In this document: positions 52,284 to 64,000 of the stretch, piece after piece
Position numbering within the stretch: position 1 is the first letter of the stretch
How the letters are laid out: every line of letters starts with the position of its first letter
Assembly (NCBI GenBank): GCA_963377175.1
Contig: CAUJNA010003500.1
Span: 439,170-503,169, forward strand
Direction of reading: 5' to 3'
From: Effrenium voratum
Taxonomy: Eukaryota > Sar > Dinophyceae > Suessiales > Symbiodiniaceae
Length of the DNA: 64,000 nucleotides
Made by a program: the position numbers and the translations under genes
Notes under the pieces: generated by a model
What the model was told of the DNA's origin: nothing
The model's database searches: none
Seen by the model: the letters and a program-made list of their open reading frames with translations, nothing else

Positions 52284-52920
52284 TGATACAATGAGGGGGT
52301 GGTTAAAGATGCTAGCACAGCATACTGTGCATGGAATAAATCCGGCACCACTTTGAAACTATGGGAAACCATTGTTGTTGGTATTTACAGGGGAATCCTC
52401 ATTCCAGGGTTCTTGGGTAGTGCAAATTATCGTCCATCCACAGTAGTTTGGGTGAATGTCCAGTATCCCATGGTCGATTGGGATCCGCCCAGTGCGCTCA
52501 TGCCTGGACAAGTTGGCAAGGTGAGCGCGTATCATGTTTGCAACTATGGAAGTGGGAAGGATTTTGGAAGACTTCCATCCTCACCAAGCGTCCACTCCCA
52601 TGAATGATTGGAAGGAGGATATTAGGCTTCAAGGGCATGTTTAGGTACTACAACTTACAAGCAAGGCGATTGGTGGTTTTTCTAACCTGAACATTCAGTA
52701 CTTGAGCTAGGGTTACATAGGTGCTCCACTGTTATTTTAGTATCTTCCATTCACCAAAGCCGTCTATTCTTCCAAAGGGACACCTATGAGGAAACCATGT
52801 TGTAAAATCCTGAGGTCAAAGTTTCACTTGGTTGCCCCTAGTCTGTGGGTGGCTTGCCTCAACAGCTCGCGATTGGGGCTCTTCAGATTTCCCCGGGCTC
52901 TTCCAGGGCTCCGCTCGCAG

Positions 52921-55900
52921 AATCCTGCGCGCGCGGGGAGTGGCGTGCGCGTGGTGGCGATGAGTGATACCCACGGCTTCCATCGCCAGCTTCCAGTGCC
53001 CAAGGGCGAACCTCGGTCGAGAGCGGGGCTAGGTTTTTCCAGTAGCGCCCTTTTACCCCTGTTTGGGGGAGGGTTTCCCTACTAAAATAGACCACAGAAA
53101 AAAAGTTGGTACCCTTATTCTAACCTAGGGGGGGTCTGTGGGTTTGGTGAGGCGTAGCTTTGCGGAATCCTCAAGGGGGAGGGGGGTCCAGGGAGGTTCC
53201 CTAAGGCTGCCTAAGGGACGGCTCCCTAAGGGACGGCTCCCAAGTACCCACCCCCTTGTGCCAACCCCCCGAATGGGATTCCAGAATTGAGGGTACCGAA
53301 AGGGTGGATTCAAAGGGAAACCAAACGGAGAATTTCCAATTTGTCGGGGGGTAACCCGACTCTTTTGAGACGTCCCAACAATGGTTTGTACTCCTATCAC
53401 TTTTCAGGGGATTCAAGCTTCTGGATGGGTATGGTTGATTTGTCTTCTATGTCCAAAGCTGCCACGTGTTTCTTTTGAGGGGCTCCCTTTAAAAACAAGC
53501 AGCAGAACAACCATGACCACTGGAGCTCTAATTGTGTGTTGCTTGTTAAGGATTCTTCTTGAATCGGAATCCAAAGAGAAACCGGTACTTTCTTGACAAG
53601 ACTAGTGGGTTGGATCTTTAGACTTTGACTTTTGGTTGAAATGAAGTTGGGTTTTCCACTCAATCCGCAGAAAGTTGAAAACTTTTTGCAGAGGGGTCAA
53701 CAGCAACAAAGTTTTGAGGGTGCAGTTGTCTGTTTCAGGTTGGTGGTTCTCTTTTTGGGACTTGGTGTTGCGGGACACTGCACTGTGTGTTCCATGACCC
53801 TTTTGGAGACAAGCCTTTCTATTTGGATATATTTGCGGATTCCTTCATGCCCAACCAAATCTGAGGTGGACTTTTCCGCCACGGCAACCATTGCTTTTGG
53901 GTGAATTTAGATCGACCTCACACGACCTCACCCCAAATGGTGGTTTATGTGGGGAATAGCCCCCCCCAACCACCTTATTTCAGCACCCAGTTTGCTTTTG
54001 GCATCTTTTGGCTTTCCTCTTTTTTGGACGCAACTCGTTGCGTCCAACTCGTTTCGTCTGAGGATATTCTGATCCACTGCGGGGACGCCCAGTCCGACTA
54101 CCAGGATTGGCAGACCAATCGCAAAGGCGGGAAGAACTTGGAGCTGAGGGCTGCAGCGGTCGCTGCCCTTTCTCACCATTTTTGGGAAGAGTTCCCCTTT
54201 CAACCCACCCAAGCAAGGATGCCCGTTTTATTCAACTGAACAAGGTCCCCCAGTAGTGCCCTTTTACCCCGTTTTGGGGTAGGGATCCCCTACTAAAATA
54301 GACTACAGAAAAAGAAAAGAAAAACGGGTACCAACTTATTCTCACCTCTGAAATCTGGAGGACCTAGCCAACCAAATTAAGATGCTCCCCGTTTTTTCCC
54401 TTCTAAAAAGTTGGTAGCAACTTGTTCCAAGCTCTCAAATCTGGAGGACCTAACGGATAAGGAATTCTTCTGCCATCGAGTTTCACCGTTCTGCCAAAAC
54501 AAAACCGCGAAAACATGCCCTTTGTGGACCATGGCTTCTGTCGGATGGCTCGGCCCCTTGAACTGGCCGTTGGCTTGGTGATCTCTTCACGGTTTTCAGT
54601 TGGTGCCCTCTTTGGGCTTGGCTTAAAAGGGAAACCAACACGAAGGCCACCCAATTTGTTGGGGGTTCCAACCTCAAAGACGACGAGCCACGCATATTTC
54701 TAGGGGTTGATGCCTTTTCCATTCTGTTCAACCATCATTATTTTCCAAAAACCGGATCTGTTTCCCCTGGGGCTCTGATGGTTTTCTGAAAAGATTCAGA
54801 TCCCTGGAAAGAATGGGAATGGACGTGTCACCTAGAATTTTGGGGGGTTCCAACCGCAAAGAAGACGAGCCACCATTTCTTCAAGCGGAGAGACACCCAC
54901 CCGGTTCGCCAGACTTTGTGAAGTGGTTCCGGGAGCTGCCGTTCAAGCACAAGATCTTCGTGAAGGGCAACCACGACCGGGGCCGAGCGCGGGGGCCCCG
55001 ACTGGAGGTATCAGCGCGAGGCGGATTGGGGCCTTAGGTGTCTGGTGCTCAGCACCCTCGGGTCTCGAGTCTCGGGTCTCGCGGTCTCGCGGTCTCGGGT
55101 CTCGGGAAGTGCTCGTTGTCAAGTGCGTTCTGAAAATATCTGATTGGATGTTTTCAGCACCACGGATGGGTCCAAACCCTGCAACTTTTGGCCATCTACG
55201 ACCAAGGTGGAAGGACGAGATGCCAGACTACTTCTTGCGAGGCAAAAGGCAGTGTGGCCCACTGAAAATCTTCGCCGTGCCCTATGACGAGGGACACATG
55301 GCGGACCTTTTTTTTTGGGGGGGGGGGAGAGATTGGCGGTATCAGAGAAGGACAGATTATGGGGAACATGGGCGTCAGCTGCGAGGATTGCAAACAAGAT
55401 TGTGCTGGCGCACTACAAGTGTTCGCGATGTTTTCCTTATGCCCGCTTCAGATAGGAATGTACTGTGCGTAGAATGGCCTTGATGTTTAGCATAGTTGGT
55501 CTGGGCGAAAGTCAGCGGAGGGAGCATGTTTGGCTGTAGTGCAGCACTCTTGACAGCCATTCCACCCAACATAAGCCACTTGATTTGGTGGGCACAGTTT
55601 CCGGTCATCGACTCTGGTTGAGGGACTCTTGCATAACTTTGCAGAGGGCGTAGCTTTCAGCAGTAGGGTTGCTACCAGTATTGCTGGTGGGCTCAAAGGG
55701 CCCCCCTGCTGTCAAAGGGGGTGTCTGTTGGCCTCCAAGATTAGATAGAACAGGACCTATATTCCAAGAGCCCTCGCGGGACGCCGAAAGGGGGTTGGAT
55801 TTCAGGCAGTTCCAGGCACCAACAAACCAGCCCCAAAAACCGAAGGTGCTGAGAGGTGCTTGCCGCTAAGTCAAGGGCCGGTAAGTATGCGAGGTCCCCC

Positions 55901-58900
55901 AGTAGCGCTCTTTTACCCTTTTGGGGGAGGGTTCCCCTACTGAAGTAGACTACAGAAAAAAAGGTACCCTTATTCTAATTTCTCTACTGGAGGACCTAGG
56001 TACGTTATGATGTTGGATATTACATCCATGGGCAACCTCTCCAAGCACGCATGTGAATGCCCAAGATGGCGAATGACTGTACCTCTGCATGGCACTGAGA
56101 TGCTGCCTGAATCTCGAAACGTGTCTGGCTTCTCCTGACTCCAAAGGTTCCCCGCTGACTGTCCAGAATGCTTGGGGCAAATGCTCCTAAGGCCCTCCAT
56201 TCAGCTTCCATGTTGGTCATCAGGAGCCATCGGAGGGAAAAGGCTTCGGCCTGGGATGAGAAACATCGGAGGCCAGAGATAGGCCACTCGCTCAGGATGG
56301 ATCCGGGAGGCAAACTCGAATCAGATCCCCGATGGCGTTGATGTGCTGATCTCGCGCCCTGACAGAGTCTGCTCCGCGCTGTCTTCAGCCTATGTAGCTC
56401 ATATCATTTCTGTCCCAAGACAATGTGTCTGTTTTGTTCATAGACCATATCAAGATCAACCATGGTGATGATCTCTCCGTTTGTTCTTCCTTCAAACGCC
56501 CCCAAAAACCGGGAGCCACCTGCTTTGGGGGGGGAGGGGGGGGGGCGGGTGCTGTGCGCCCATTGCTTTCCGTTCGTTTGAGGCATGAGCCCCCCTACCA
56601 GATTTTGGACTACGCCTCCGCCACCTCACGTGGGCCTCCAAGATCCATTGGCTGCCAGCAGCGCGGCTCTCGGTGCCATTTGTGTTTGACTACCCCAGCG
56701 CTTCCAGTCGTCAGGCGCGTTTTTGATTCGCTTAGCATCGGGCTGATGCTTCTGGCCGAGGCTGCGGCATGGACTGGGCCGCCTGGCCCACCGTGCGAAG
56801 CAGAGAAGACGCAGGCACAAATGGATTCATGTGGCCATGGGTCAAAATCCCGTACCCCCAGTGAACATCCCAATCCCCACTAAAATAGACCAAAATGGTG
56901 GTGCACCTACCCCAAAATGGTATCATTGGTTTTGACCCACAGCCATGTATGGGTGTGTCTTTGTTTTAGGACCTCTTGTGGGTTGGATTTAAAGGGAAAC
57001 CAAAACCACCCATTTTGTTAAAACACGCCCGTATGGTCGTGGTCGAATCGCATGGCCTACTCGGCTACTCAAGCATTGACGATCAGTCAATGTTAACTTG
57101 TATATTTGGAGGACTCCACTACTCAGGGAACCCCCCTCAAAATAGATCATGCTCCTACTAAAAGGGGAGCTACCCCTAATTAGTACGGTCCTCCAGATGA
57201 ATCAGACTTTAACATTTCTGATGAAGGCTGCTGGGGTTTGACATGCCTCATTTCAGCTAATGAATGATCATGATGAGTGCTCGATTTCTACTGATCTCCC
57301 TTCCAGCTTTGAGCAACAAATTCTACAGGTTGCCCTGAGACACCTTGAGACGTTTGTGAGGTTTCATGTCCATTGTCTTGACCATGGTACCTGATTGATT
57401 CTCCAAACACGCAGCCGGGCCAGTTGGCAGGGCAACTTCATAGGGCAGTTTCTGTTTTTGAACCTGCCTCTGGGCTGATTTTGGACATGAATAACTGGAA
57501 ACGAGTAGTACACTTCCTACTTCCTTATAGCAGCTTTTTCGAGGCTACCTGAAACAAAGGATTTTGAAACCATCTGGCACAGTGAGGTGCCATGGCACTA
57601 TCCTTTTGGACCTTAGCCCCATGACTACTTTTCATGGCACCTCATCCAGCCAGCTGGAAGCTTCTCGGGTTTGGGGGTTTATTTCTATCCATAACTGTCA
57701 TTCCCTAAAACTAAACCCTAAGCCCCTTCTGAGGTCATTTGGACCAACCCTTTCTGGGGGTCAGAAACTGGTTGGTGGTTTCCCTTTACCCTACCACTTG
57801 GGGGTGACTTTGATGGGAATCTCAGGTGAATAACCTGGTTGATTACTTGCAAGGTGTCCGTTTTAGTGGGTATTCGCCACTTTTGGAGGGAAACACCTCC
57901 CCACAGAACCGGTCAATTCATCTGGGGTCAACTTGAAGCGCCCACGGCGCAGCTTGTTGGAACCTCCAAACATGGCCATCGTAATGATAACACACCAGAA
58001 GCAAACTTGCACGTTGAAAGGGGACATTTCCAGTGACCCCTGCCCAAATGGGGGGGGGGGGGCAGGTATCAACAAGCAACATATTAGTTGGAAACAAGTG
58101 TTTTTGTGGATGCCTCGCCCCCAAAATGAGTTGGTTTTCCTTTGGCTTCCCTTGCTAGCTCCCATCCGGTTCCTGAGTCTGTTAGCTTAAGTGTTTAGTG
58201 GCTTCCATCTAACCCACAAGTTAAACTTTTAGCGGGGGATCTGAGGGCAGCCCAAAATGGGGGATAGGTATCAAAAACAACATATGAGGTATTGGAAATA
58301 AGTGTTAGTTTGATGCTGAATAAGCCTTTTTGGGATGCTTCACCCTCAAAATGGGGTGGTTTTGTTTTGAGTTCCCTCAAACACCGACAGGTCGCAGGGC
58401 TCCTTAAACTTTGGTTCATTTTGCTTGGATGTTAGGACTTCAACTGTTTGCCAACTAATGGGTTTTCCGTATTAAACCACTTAAAGTTATTCATTTTTAG
58501 CAGGGGAGCAGAAAGCAACTGAGTTTAGTTTCCGCTTGGTTTCCCCTTGGTTTCCCCTTGGTTTCCCCTTGGTCTCCCCTTTGTTTGTCCAAAGTCTCCG
58601 CCCTCACCTTCGGCCCACCTCTGAAAGCAGCCGAGTTCAGTTGGCAGTCTGCCTCAGGGTGTCTCCGCGTGTCCACGTCTTCGGGCACATCCACGAGGCC
58701 CGAGGTGAGCACCGGGAGCGCCTTGGAGGGACCAGGCAGACTTTGCGCCTGAGATTTCTAGCCCCAAAATCAGGTAGGTCCCTTCAAAAGGGGGGAACAA
58801 CATATATATATATATATATAGTTTGTAAAATACCGTGATTTAAGATATTGGCTGGGATCTTTACTCTTGATTGCTATTGGCTTAACATACTTGTCTACCC

Positions 58901-60701
58901 TCGAACTATTGATCAGTTGCTATGGGGTCTACAGTAGCTGGTTTAACTAAAAGGAGACATGTGATTGTCTGGCGATTCTCACTCGCAGAGTTCCCGGACT
59001 TGATACACGACCATTTTTGTGGCAGACGACAAGTTTGGACTTTGTTTGGCGCTGCACGCGGGGGGTCTTTGGACTTTAACTTTTTGGGGGAATCAAGGTT
59101 GTCCATTTAATCCACAAAGAGCTAAACTTGTTGCAGAGGGGTCAACAACAACCAAGAACTGCCAAACTGGGTTGTGGGATCACCCGGGGTTTCTCCCTTC
59201 TGTGATACAACGGAATCCCCTCTTCTGGGGGGTGAGTTTTTGGAGCCCCTCTTTGTTGTATCACAGAAGTGGTTATTTCCCACAGCCCTGCCCAATTTGG
59301 TCTCATCATTTCACCATCAACTTCACCCGTGGTAAAGGGAAACCACCAACCATTTCACCATGATCGAAGTCAACTTCGTTCGGTGGTAACCACCAACCAC
59401 TGTTTGACTTTGATATCTCCCAGAAGCCTTCGAACCAATGAGTCCAGCCAAGCCACTACCCCCAAAGGAAATCAGGGTTGTATACCCCATGTTTCGCTTT
59501 TGGGGAGTGGTTTGGGGATAGTGGGCACCATCTTAGATTGAGGAGGCTTCTTGGGAATCCCCTTTCTGCCAGGGACCAAATTGGGGAGCACTTCTGCCCA
59601 AAGAGGCGGGTGTTGTGAGAAAGGCTCACTTAGATGTTCCTGTACCCTTCTTTGCCCCCTTCAAACCTCTGCAAAGGAGTCACCTTTGCAAGTCGGGCTC
59701 CCTTCAAAAGCACGACTTGCCGGGGGGTACCAAAAATCCCGTCGGGCTCAGTAAGAATGGCAATCAGGGCAATCAGGGCAAGGTACCACATGTCTAGGTC
59801 CTCCAGTCGTGCCCTTTTACCAACTTTTTGTGAAGAGGGTTCCCCTACTAAAGTAGACTACGGCAAAAAGGTTGGTACCCTTATTCTAACCTCTCTACTG
59901 GAGGAAATAGATGTGTCTTGCAGTCCAAGCCTCACGATCACAGGTTTCAATTCCACCACAGGAGTGAACCAGCCAATTCACCGATGCAATTGGGTTGAAC
60001 CCTTCACGGACAAACCACCATCAGTGATTCCTGGCTCAAGTAGTTGAAAACCGATTGTGCATTTGTTTCGCTTTGCTTTGGCATTCTCCACAATGTGTTG
60101 AAGGATTTTGTTTCAGTCCGTTTTCATGATCATATTGCTGGCCATTGTCTGCCTTGACAGTTGCAACCCCAACCATTTCAAGGTGTCGCTGTTCAGAATC
60201 TGCTGTAAACCAGTGGATGTGGGGCACACTCACCATCAGACCACGGGGGGGCATAGATTGACTTGTGGCACCCGACTTCCAGTGGTTCACGTTCAAGAGT
60301 GGGAAGTTTAGCGCTGAAGAAGTGGCTGGTGATCGCAAAGCAGTTCCGGTGTTGGACCACGATGCCTCTCCTCTTGCAGGAGGGGGAACACACATCAATT
60401 ATCGTTGATAAATCCCATGTTGAGAGAACTGGTTACTCTCTCGTGCAAACCAAAAAGGGACTCGAAAAGGAGATTCCTCGAAGATGCAAGTGTTTGTTGG
60501 ATCCATGTCAATCTGCAAGGGAATAGACCCATGAGGCCCTCTTCAAATGAAGCATGTCTTTCCCACCCAAGGCAAGACACGCTCTTCTTGAACGTCTCCA
60601 ATGCGACGCTTGGCTCAGTCAGTGCCAAAAGTAGCCGAAGACACACGTTCCCTGTGCGCTTGTGTATGTTTGTGGCGGAATTCGCACCTTTGGTGGTATG
60701 A
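52921..60701 (+). CDS. metallophosphoesterase, MPPED/UPF0046 type (5-6 inferred exons)
   Basis: Family motifs in the expected order over 7.8 kb. Exon 1 52921-53007: VRVVAMSDTHGFHRQLPVPK plus G (first metal motif D-T-H). Exon 2 from 54063: DILIHCGD (second metal motif). Exon 3 about 54885-55007: DFVKWFRELPFKHKIFVKGN then HD (GNHD motif), closing GAG|GTATCA. Weak exon about 56286-56351: WIREANSNQIPDGVDVLI, where the family has IPxGxDxLxTHGPP; the THGPP part is not found intact. Exon 5 about 58629-58704: RVHVFGHIHEAR, donor GAG|GTGAGC. Exon 6 60553-60701: RQDTLFLNVSNATLG, stop TGA. Intron 1 would run GA to AG (53008-54062) and joins exactly to K-G-D-I-L. Members hydrolyse phosphoester or cyclic nucleotide bonds using two metal ions. 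Missing THGPP and the exon between 3 and 5 leave open whether it is functional. Confidence 0.65.
53033..53128 (+). mobile_element. family A element, copy 13, within intron 1 of the phosphoesterase
   Basis: GGCTAG|GTTTTTCCAGTAGCG ... TTCTAACCTAG; the left CCCC is changed and the right CTACTGGAGGAC is deleted. It lies 25 bp after the inferred donor. Confidence 0.6.
53608..53712 (+). repeat. family P dispersed repeat, copy 2
   Basis: GGGTTGGATCTTTAGACTTT, CAATCCGCAGAAAGTTGAAA, GCAGAGGGGTCAACAGCAAC; inside intron 1 of the phosphoesterase. Confidence 0.55.
54245..54367 (+). mobile_element. family A introner-like element, copy 14
   Basis: ACAAG|GTCCCCCAGTAG ... TTCTCACCTCTGAAATCTGGAGGACCTAG. Same left flank (TTTTATTCAACT, ACAAG) as copy 6 at 24997, so a larger block was copied. 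A further right-end fragment lies at about 54406-54452. Confidence 0.7.
55894..55999 (+). mobile_element. family A introner-like element, copy 15
   Basis: GCGAG|GTCCCCCAGTAG ... TTCTAATTTCTCTACTGG ... GGACCTAG. Inside a long intron of the phosphoesterase. Confidence 0.75.
56841..56942 (+). mobile_element. family C introner-like element, copy 7
   Basis: GGCCATGG|GTCAAAATCCC ... GGTTTTGACCCACAG|CCATG. The upstream frame (LLAEAAAWTGPPGPPCEAEK) is GC-rich and coding-like up to the border. Confidence 0.7.
57900..58040 (-). CDS. possible minus-strand exon with a membrane segment
   Basis: The minus strand reads MSPFNVQVCFWCVIITMAMF, then GGSNKLRRGRFKLTPDELTG, a hydrophobic helix followed by a basic linker, ending at a donor-like CCG|GTTCTG (about 57917). 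The plus strand is also open (RPRRSLLEPPNMAIVMITHQ). It lies inside a phosphoesterase intron on the opposite strand. No family assigned. Confidence 0.35.
58154..58250 (+). mobile_element. family B element, copy 6
   Basis: TAGCTCCCATCCGG ... CACAAGTTAAACTTTTAGC ... GATCTGAGGGCAG. The left GT is lost. Confidence 0.55.
59065..59155 (+). repeat. family P dispersed repeat, copy 3
   Basis: GGTCTTTGGACTTTAACTTT, TTTAATCCACAAAGAGCTAA, GCAGAGGGGTCAACAACAAC. Confidence 0.5.
59798..59910 (+). mobile_element. family A introner-like element, copy 16
   Basis: TCTAG|GTCCTCCAGTCG ... TTCTAACCTCTCTACTGGAGG ... AAATAG. Inside the last long phosphoesterase intron. Confidence 0.75.
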
Positions 60702-61612
60702 AACATGTGTCAGCAGATTGAGACGAGTGCAACCAGCATTTGACACCCCCTCGCCCCACTACCCCACTACCACGAGCTGTCAGCCCTGAACAGACATGCC
60801 CAGACCTGTCCCAAAATGGGATCCACAGACGATTCGAGCCATTCTGAGCCGCTCTGGAGGGCTTGTGATTGGGTGCACTTGTGGTTTTGTAAATAAACCC
60901 CGAGCCTCGCTTGATGTTGATGCTTGATCAATTGAATATGCATTGCCGGGTGTTTCTGCTGTGTGTTTGTGGCTTCCATCACTGCCCGCTTGGCCAGCGA
61001 AAGGCTATTGCAGCTCATTCTTCAAGGTACTCGATTCGCTTGCCGACGAAAAGCGCCTGAAAAGTTTGTGCACTTTCCAGTTGTTCAGTACCAGTACAAC
61101 ACCCTATCCCCGTTTTTTTTTTGCTTGTTCTCCGGCAAGAAAAAGGAGGGTCAACTTGTCCAAAACGGGGGTGGGTCGGATGGGTGGACCAAGGAACCCG
61201 GGCCGTGCTGTCAGAGTGCTGAAACCCGGCTGCCATGGGATTCACCTCGCGAACGTTCTAGGGCTTGATTCCACAAGCCGTCCCTTTTCACTCGGGTTTC
61301 GGAGGTTTCCTAGAAAGATTCGGATCCCTGGAAAGAATGGGAATGGAAGGTACCCAGCAGAAACGTGTTGTTGCTGAGACCCTTCTCGAATTTACGGGCC
61401 CGTTTCGGCTTGGATTGGTGGCTTGGAATGGGATTTGAACTCCTGGCTCTTGCAGGAGGGCCATGTTTGTTCTTTTTCGCTTGACCAAATCACCAATGCA
61501 AACCAATGAGAAGAAAGTTGGTTGATCCCAGTTCCCCCTAGTCGGTAGTCAGCCATTGTCTCCACTGGGTTGGTTTGAAAGGAAACCCAAAGGAAAAGTT
61601 TGAGGTCAGGTG
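60702..61612. other. no gene seen
   Basis: Family F repeat at about 61280-61347 (TTTCCTAGAAAGATTCGGATC). A frame near 60990-61260 lacks any domain. Confidence 0.35.
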
Positions 61613-64000
61613 AAGCAAAACCCAACCACCAACCACCAACCACCAACCACCAACAACCAACAACCAACAACCAACAACCAGCAAGCAACCAGCAAGCAAC
61701 CAGCAAGCAACCAGCAAGCAGCAACCACCAACCACCAACCACCAACCACCAACCACCAACCACCAACCACCAACAACCAGCAAGCAACCAGCAAGCAACC
61801 AGCAAGCAACCAGCAAGCAACCAGCAAGCAACCAGCAAGCAACCAGCAACCAGCAACCAGCAACCAGCAACCACCAACCACCAACCACCAACCACCAACC
61901 ACCAACCACCAACCACCAACCACCAACCACCAACCACCAACCACCAACCACCAACAACCAACAACCAACAACCAGCAAGCAACCAGCAAGCAACCAGCAA
62001 GCAACCAGCAAGCAACCAGCAACCAGCAACCAGCAACCACCAACCACCAACCACCAACCACCAACAACCAGCAAGCAACCAGCAAGCAACCAGCAAGCAA
62101 CCAGCAAGCAACCAGCAAGCAACCAGCAAGCAACCAGCAAGCAACCAGCAAGCAACCAGCAAGCAACCAGCAAGCAACCAGCAAGCAACCAGCAAGCAAC
62201 CAGCAACCACCAACCACCAACCACCACGGACCACCAACCACCAACCACCAACCACCAACCACCAACCACCGACAACCAGCAAGCAACCAGCAAGCAACCA
62301 GCAAGCAACCAGCAAGCAACCAGCAAGCAACCTGAAACCACCAACCACCAACCACGGACCACCAACCACCAACCACCAGCCACCAGCCACCAACCACCAA
62401 CCACCAACCACCAACCAGCAACCACCAACCACCAACAACCACCAACAACCAGCAAGCAACCAGCAAGCAACCAGCAAGCAACCAGCAAGCAACCAGCAAG
62501 CAACCAGCAAGCAACCAGCAAGCAACCAGCAAGCAACCAGAAACCACCAACCACCAACCACCAACCACCAACCACCAACCACCAGCCACAAACCACCAAC
62601 CACCAACCACCAACAACCAGCAAGCAACCAGCAAGCAACCAGCAACCACCAACCACCAACCACCAACCACCAACCACGGACCACCAACCACCAACAACCA
62701 ACCACCAGCCACCAACCACCAACCACCAACCACCAACAACCAGCAAGCAACCAGCAAGCAACCAGCAAGCAACCAGCAAGCAGCAACCAGCAACCAGCAA
62801 CCACCAACCACCAACCACCACGGACCACCAACCACCAACCAACAACCACCAACCACCAACCACCAACCACCAACAACCAGCAAGCAACCAGCAACCACCA
62901 ACCACCAACCACCAACCACGGACCACCAACCACCAGCCACCAACCACCAATCACCAACCACCAACCACCCACCAACCACCAACCACCAACAACCAGCAAG
63001 CAACCAGCAAGCAACCAGCAAGCAACCAGCAACCACCAACCACCAACCACGGACCACCAACCACGGACCACCAACCACCAACCACCAGCCACCAACCACC
63101 AACCACCAACCACCAACCACCAACAACCAGCAAGCAACCAGCAAGCAACCAGCAAGCAACCAGCAAGCAACCAGCAAGCAACCAGCAAGCAACCACCAAC
63201 CACCAACCACCAACCACGGACCACCAACCACCAACCACCAACCACCAACCACCAACAACCAGCAAGCAACCAGCAAGCAACCAGCAACCAGCAACTAGCA
63301 ACCACCAACCAGCAACTAGCAACCATGGACCACCAACCACCAACCACCAGCCACCAACCACCAACCAACCACCAACCACCAACCACCAACAAGCAACAAC
63401 CAGCAAGCAACCAGCAAGCAACCAGCAACCAGCAACCACCAACAAACAGCAAGCAACCAGCAAGCAACCAGCAAGCAACCAGCAAGCAACCAGCAAGCAG
63501 CAACCACCAACCACCAACCACCAACCACCAACCACCAGCCACTAACCACCAACCACCAACCACCAACAACCAGCAAGCAACCAGCAAGCAACCAGCAACC
63601 ACCAACCACCAACCACCAACCACCAACCACGGACCACCAACCACCAACCACCAGCCACCAGCCACCAACCACCAACCACCAACCACCAACAACCAGCAAG
63701 CAACCAGCAAGCAACCAGCAAGCAACCACCAACCACCAACCACGGACCACCAGCCACCAACCACCAGCCACCAACCACCAACCACCAACCACCAGCCACC
63801 AGCCACCAACCACCAACCACCAACCACCAACCACCAACAACCAGCAAGCAACCAGCAAGCAACCGCCAAAAAACAACAAGCAACCAGCAAGCAACCAGCA
63901 AGCAACCAGCAAGCAACCAGCAACCACCAACCACGGACCACCAACCACCAACCACCAGCCACCAACCACCAACCACCAACCAACAACCACCAACAACCAG
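61613..64000 (+). repeat. two-motif satellite (AACCACC and AGCAAGCAACC), runs off the window
   Basis: At least 2.39 kb. Blocks of the 7-mer AACCACC (with AACAACC and CCACGGA variants) alternate with blocks of the 11-mer AGCAAGCAACC. Neither motif contains a stop in most frames, so long apparent ORFs (up to 864 codons, minus strand) arise. The minus strand is (GGTTGGT)n-like and G-rich. Confidence 0.95.

Noticed and set aside
54923..55483. 186-codon ORF continuing past phosphoesterase exon 3
   Set aside because: Uses a frame different from the GNHD motif and runs through a TCTCGGGTCTCG repeat and a G run.
61392..63986. 864-codon minus-strand ORF and several overlapping 140-560-codon ORFs
   Set aside because: They translate a two-motif satellite with no stops in most frames; the product is only Trp/Leu/Val/Gly/Cys/Ala repeats.
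1..64000. dinoflagellate spliced-leader relics
   Set aside because: I looked for the leader ending in CCATTTTGGCTCAAG. Family D ends contain GGCTCAAAA and some copies ATTTTGG, but none matches the leader.
1..64000. tRNA, rRNA or snRNA genes
   Set aside because: No stretch with convincing A and B boxes or conserved rRNA/snRNA blocks was seen by eye. A covariance-model scan would be decisive and could not be run.

Overview
This 64 kb window looks like nuclear DNA of a dinoflagellate, most like the Symbiodiniaceae/Polarella group. The assignment rests on style, not on a database search. Coding sequence is sparse and broken into short GC-rich exons. Some inferred introns start with GC or GA instead of GT. 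The left edge carries an ankyrin exon of the kind common in these algae. Above all, the DNA is packed with short repeated elements that behave like introners (mobile elements that are themselves spliceable introns). I saw no operons, ribosome binding sites, CRISPR arrays, rRNA or tRNA genes.

Layout. 0-3 kb: end of an ankyrin gene, then repeats. 3.2-3.66 kb: an extremely AT-rich island with one Asn/Lys/Phe-rich ORF, foreign in base composition. 3.8-5.9 kb: small exons interrupted by elements, including an inferred 205-codon nuclear-type gene with a basic start and an AT-hook-like motif. 7.8-15.7 kb: a tandem segmental duplication (unit about 4.2 kb). Each copy carries a gene with a 36-residue Cys-rich tandem array matching the EsV-1-7 repeat, followed by a Vsr/PD-(D/E)XK-like nuclease domain. 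Copy 2 looks intact; copy 1 has a 7-base deletion. Copy 2 also holds a 323-bp inverted-repeat element whose empty site survives in copy 1. 16.9-17.5 kb: a complete 159-aa ORF once one element is removed as an intron. 17.9-52 kb: mostly repeats with isolated exon-like stretches, a 1 kb minisatellite grown from inside an element (33.4-34.4 kb), TG, TTTG and CAGACA arrays, and a G-run tract at 48.6-48.7 kb. 52.9-60.7 kb: scattered exons of one metallophosphoesterase gene (MPPED/UPF0046 type). 61.6-64 kb: a satellite of two interleaved motifs running off the right edge.

Element families, named here by letter. A (about 115 bp): inverted ends, begins GT, ends CTAG, with a TTCTAAC branch-point-like motif before a pyrimidine stretch. 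B (about 100-110 bp): begins GTGGCTCCCAG or similar, ends GATCTGAGGACAG. C and D (about 95-115 bp): inverted ends built on GGGTCAAAA and GTGGCTCAAAA, ending CACAG. E (about 105 bp): inverted ends TGGTTGTCGTTGG. N (about 325 bp): 25-bp inverted ends and 2-bp target duplication. F, G, I, J, M and P are further dispersed repeats. In at least three places (5.1, 17.2 and 22.2 kb) removing an element exactly at its GT and AG joins two coding-looking stretches in frame. All intron calls are inferred from sequence; no transcript evidence was available.
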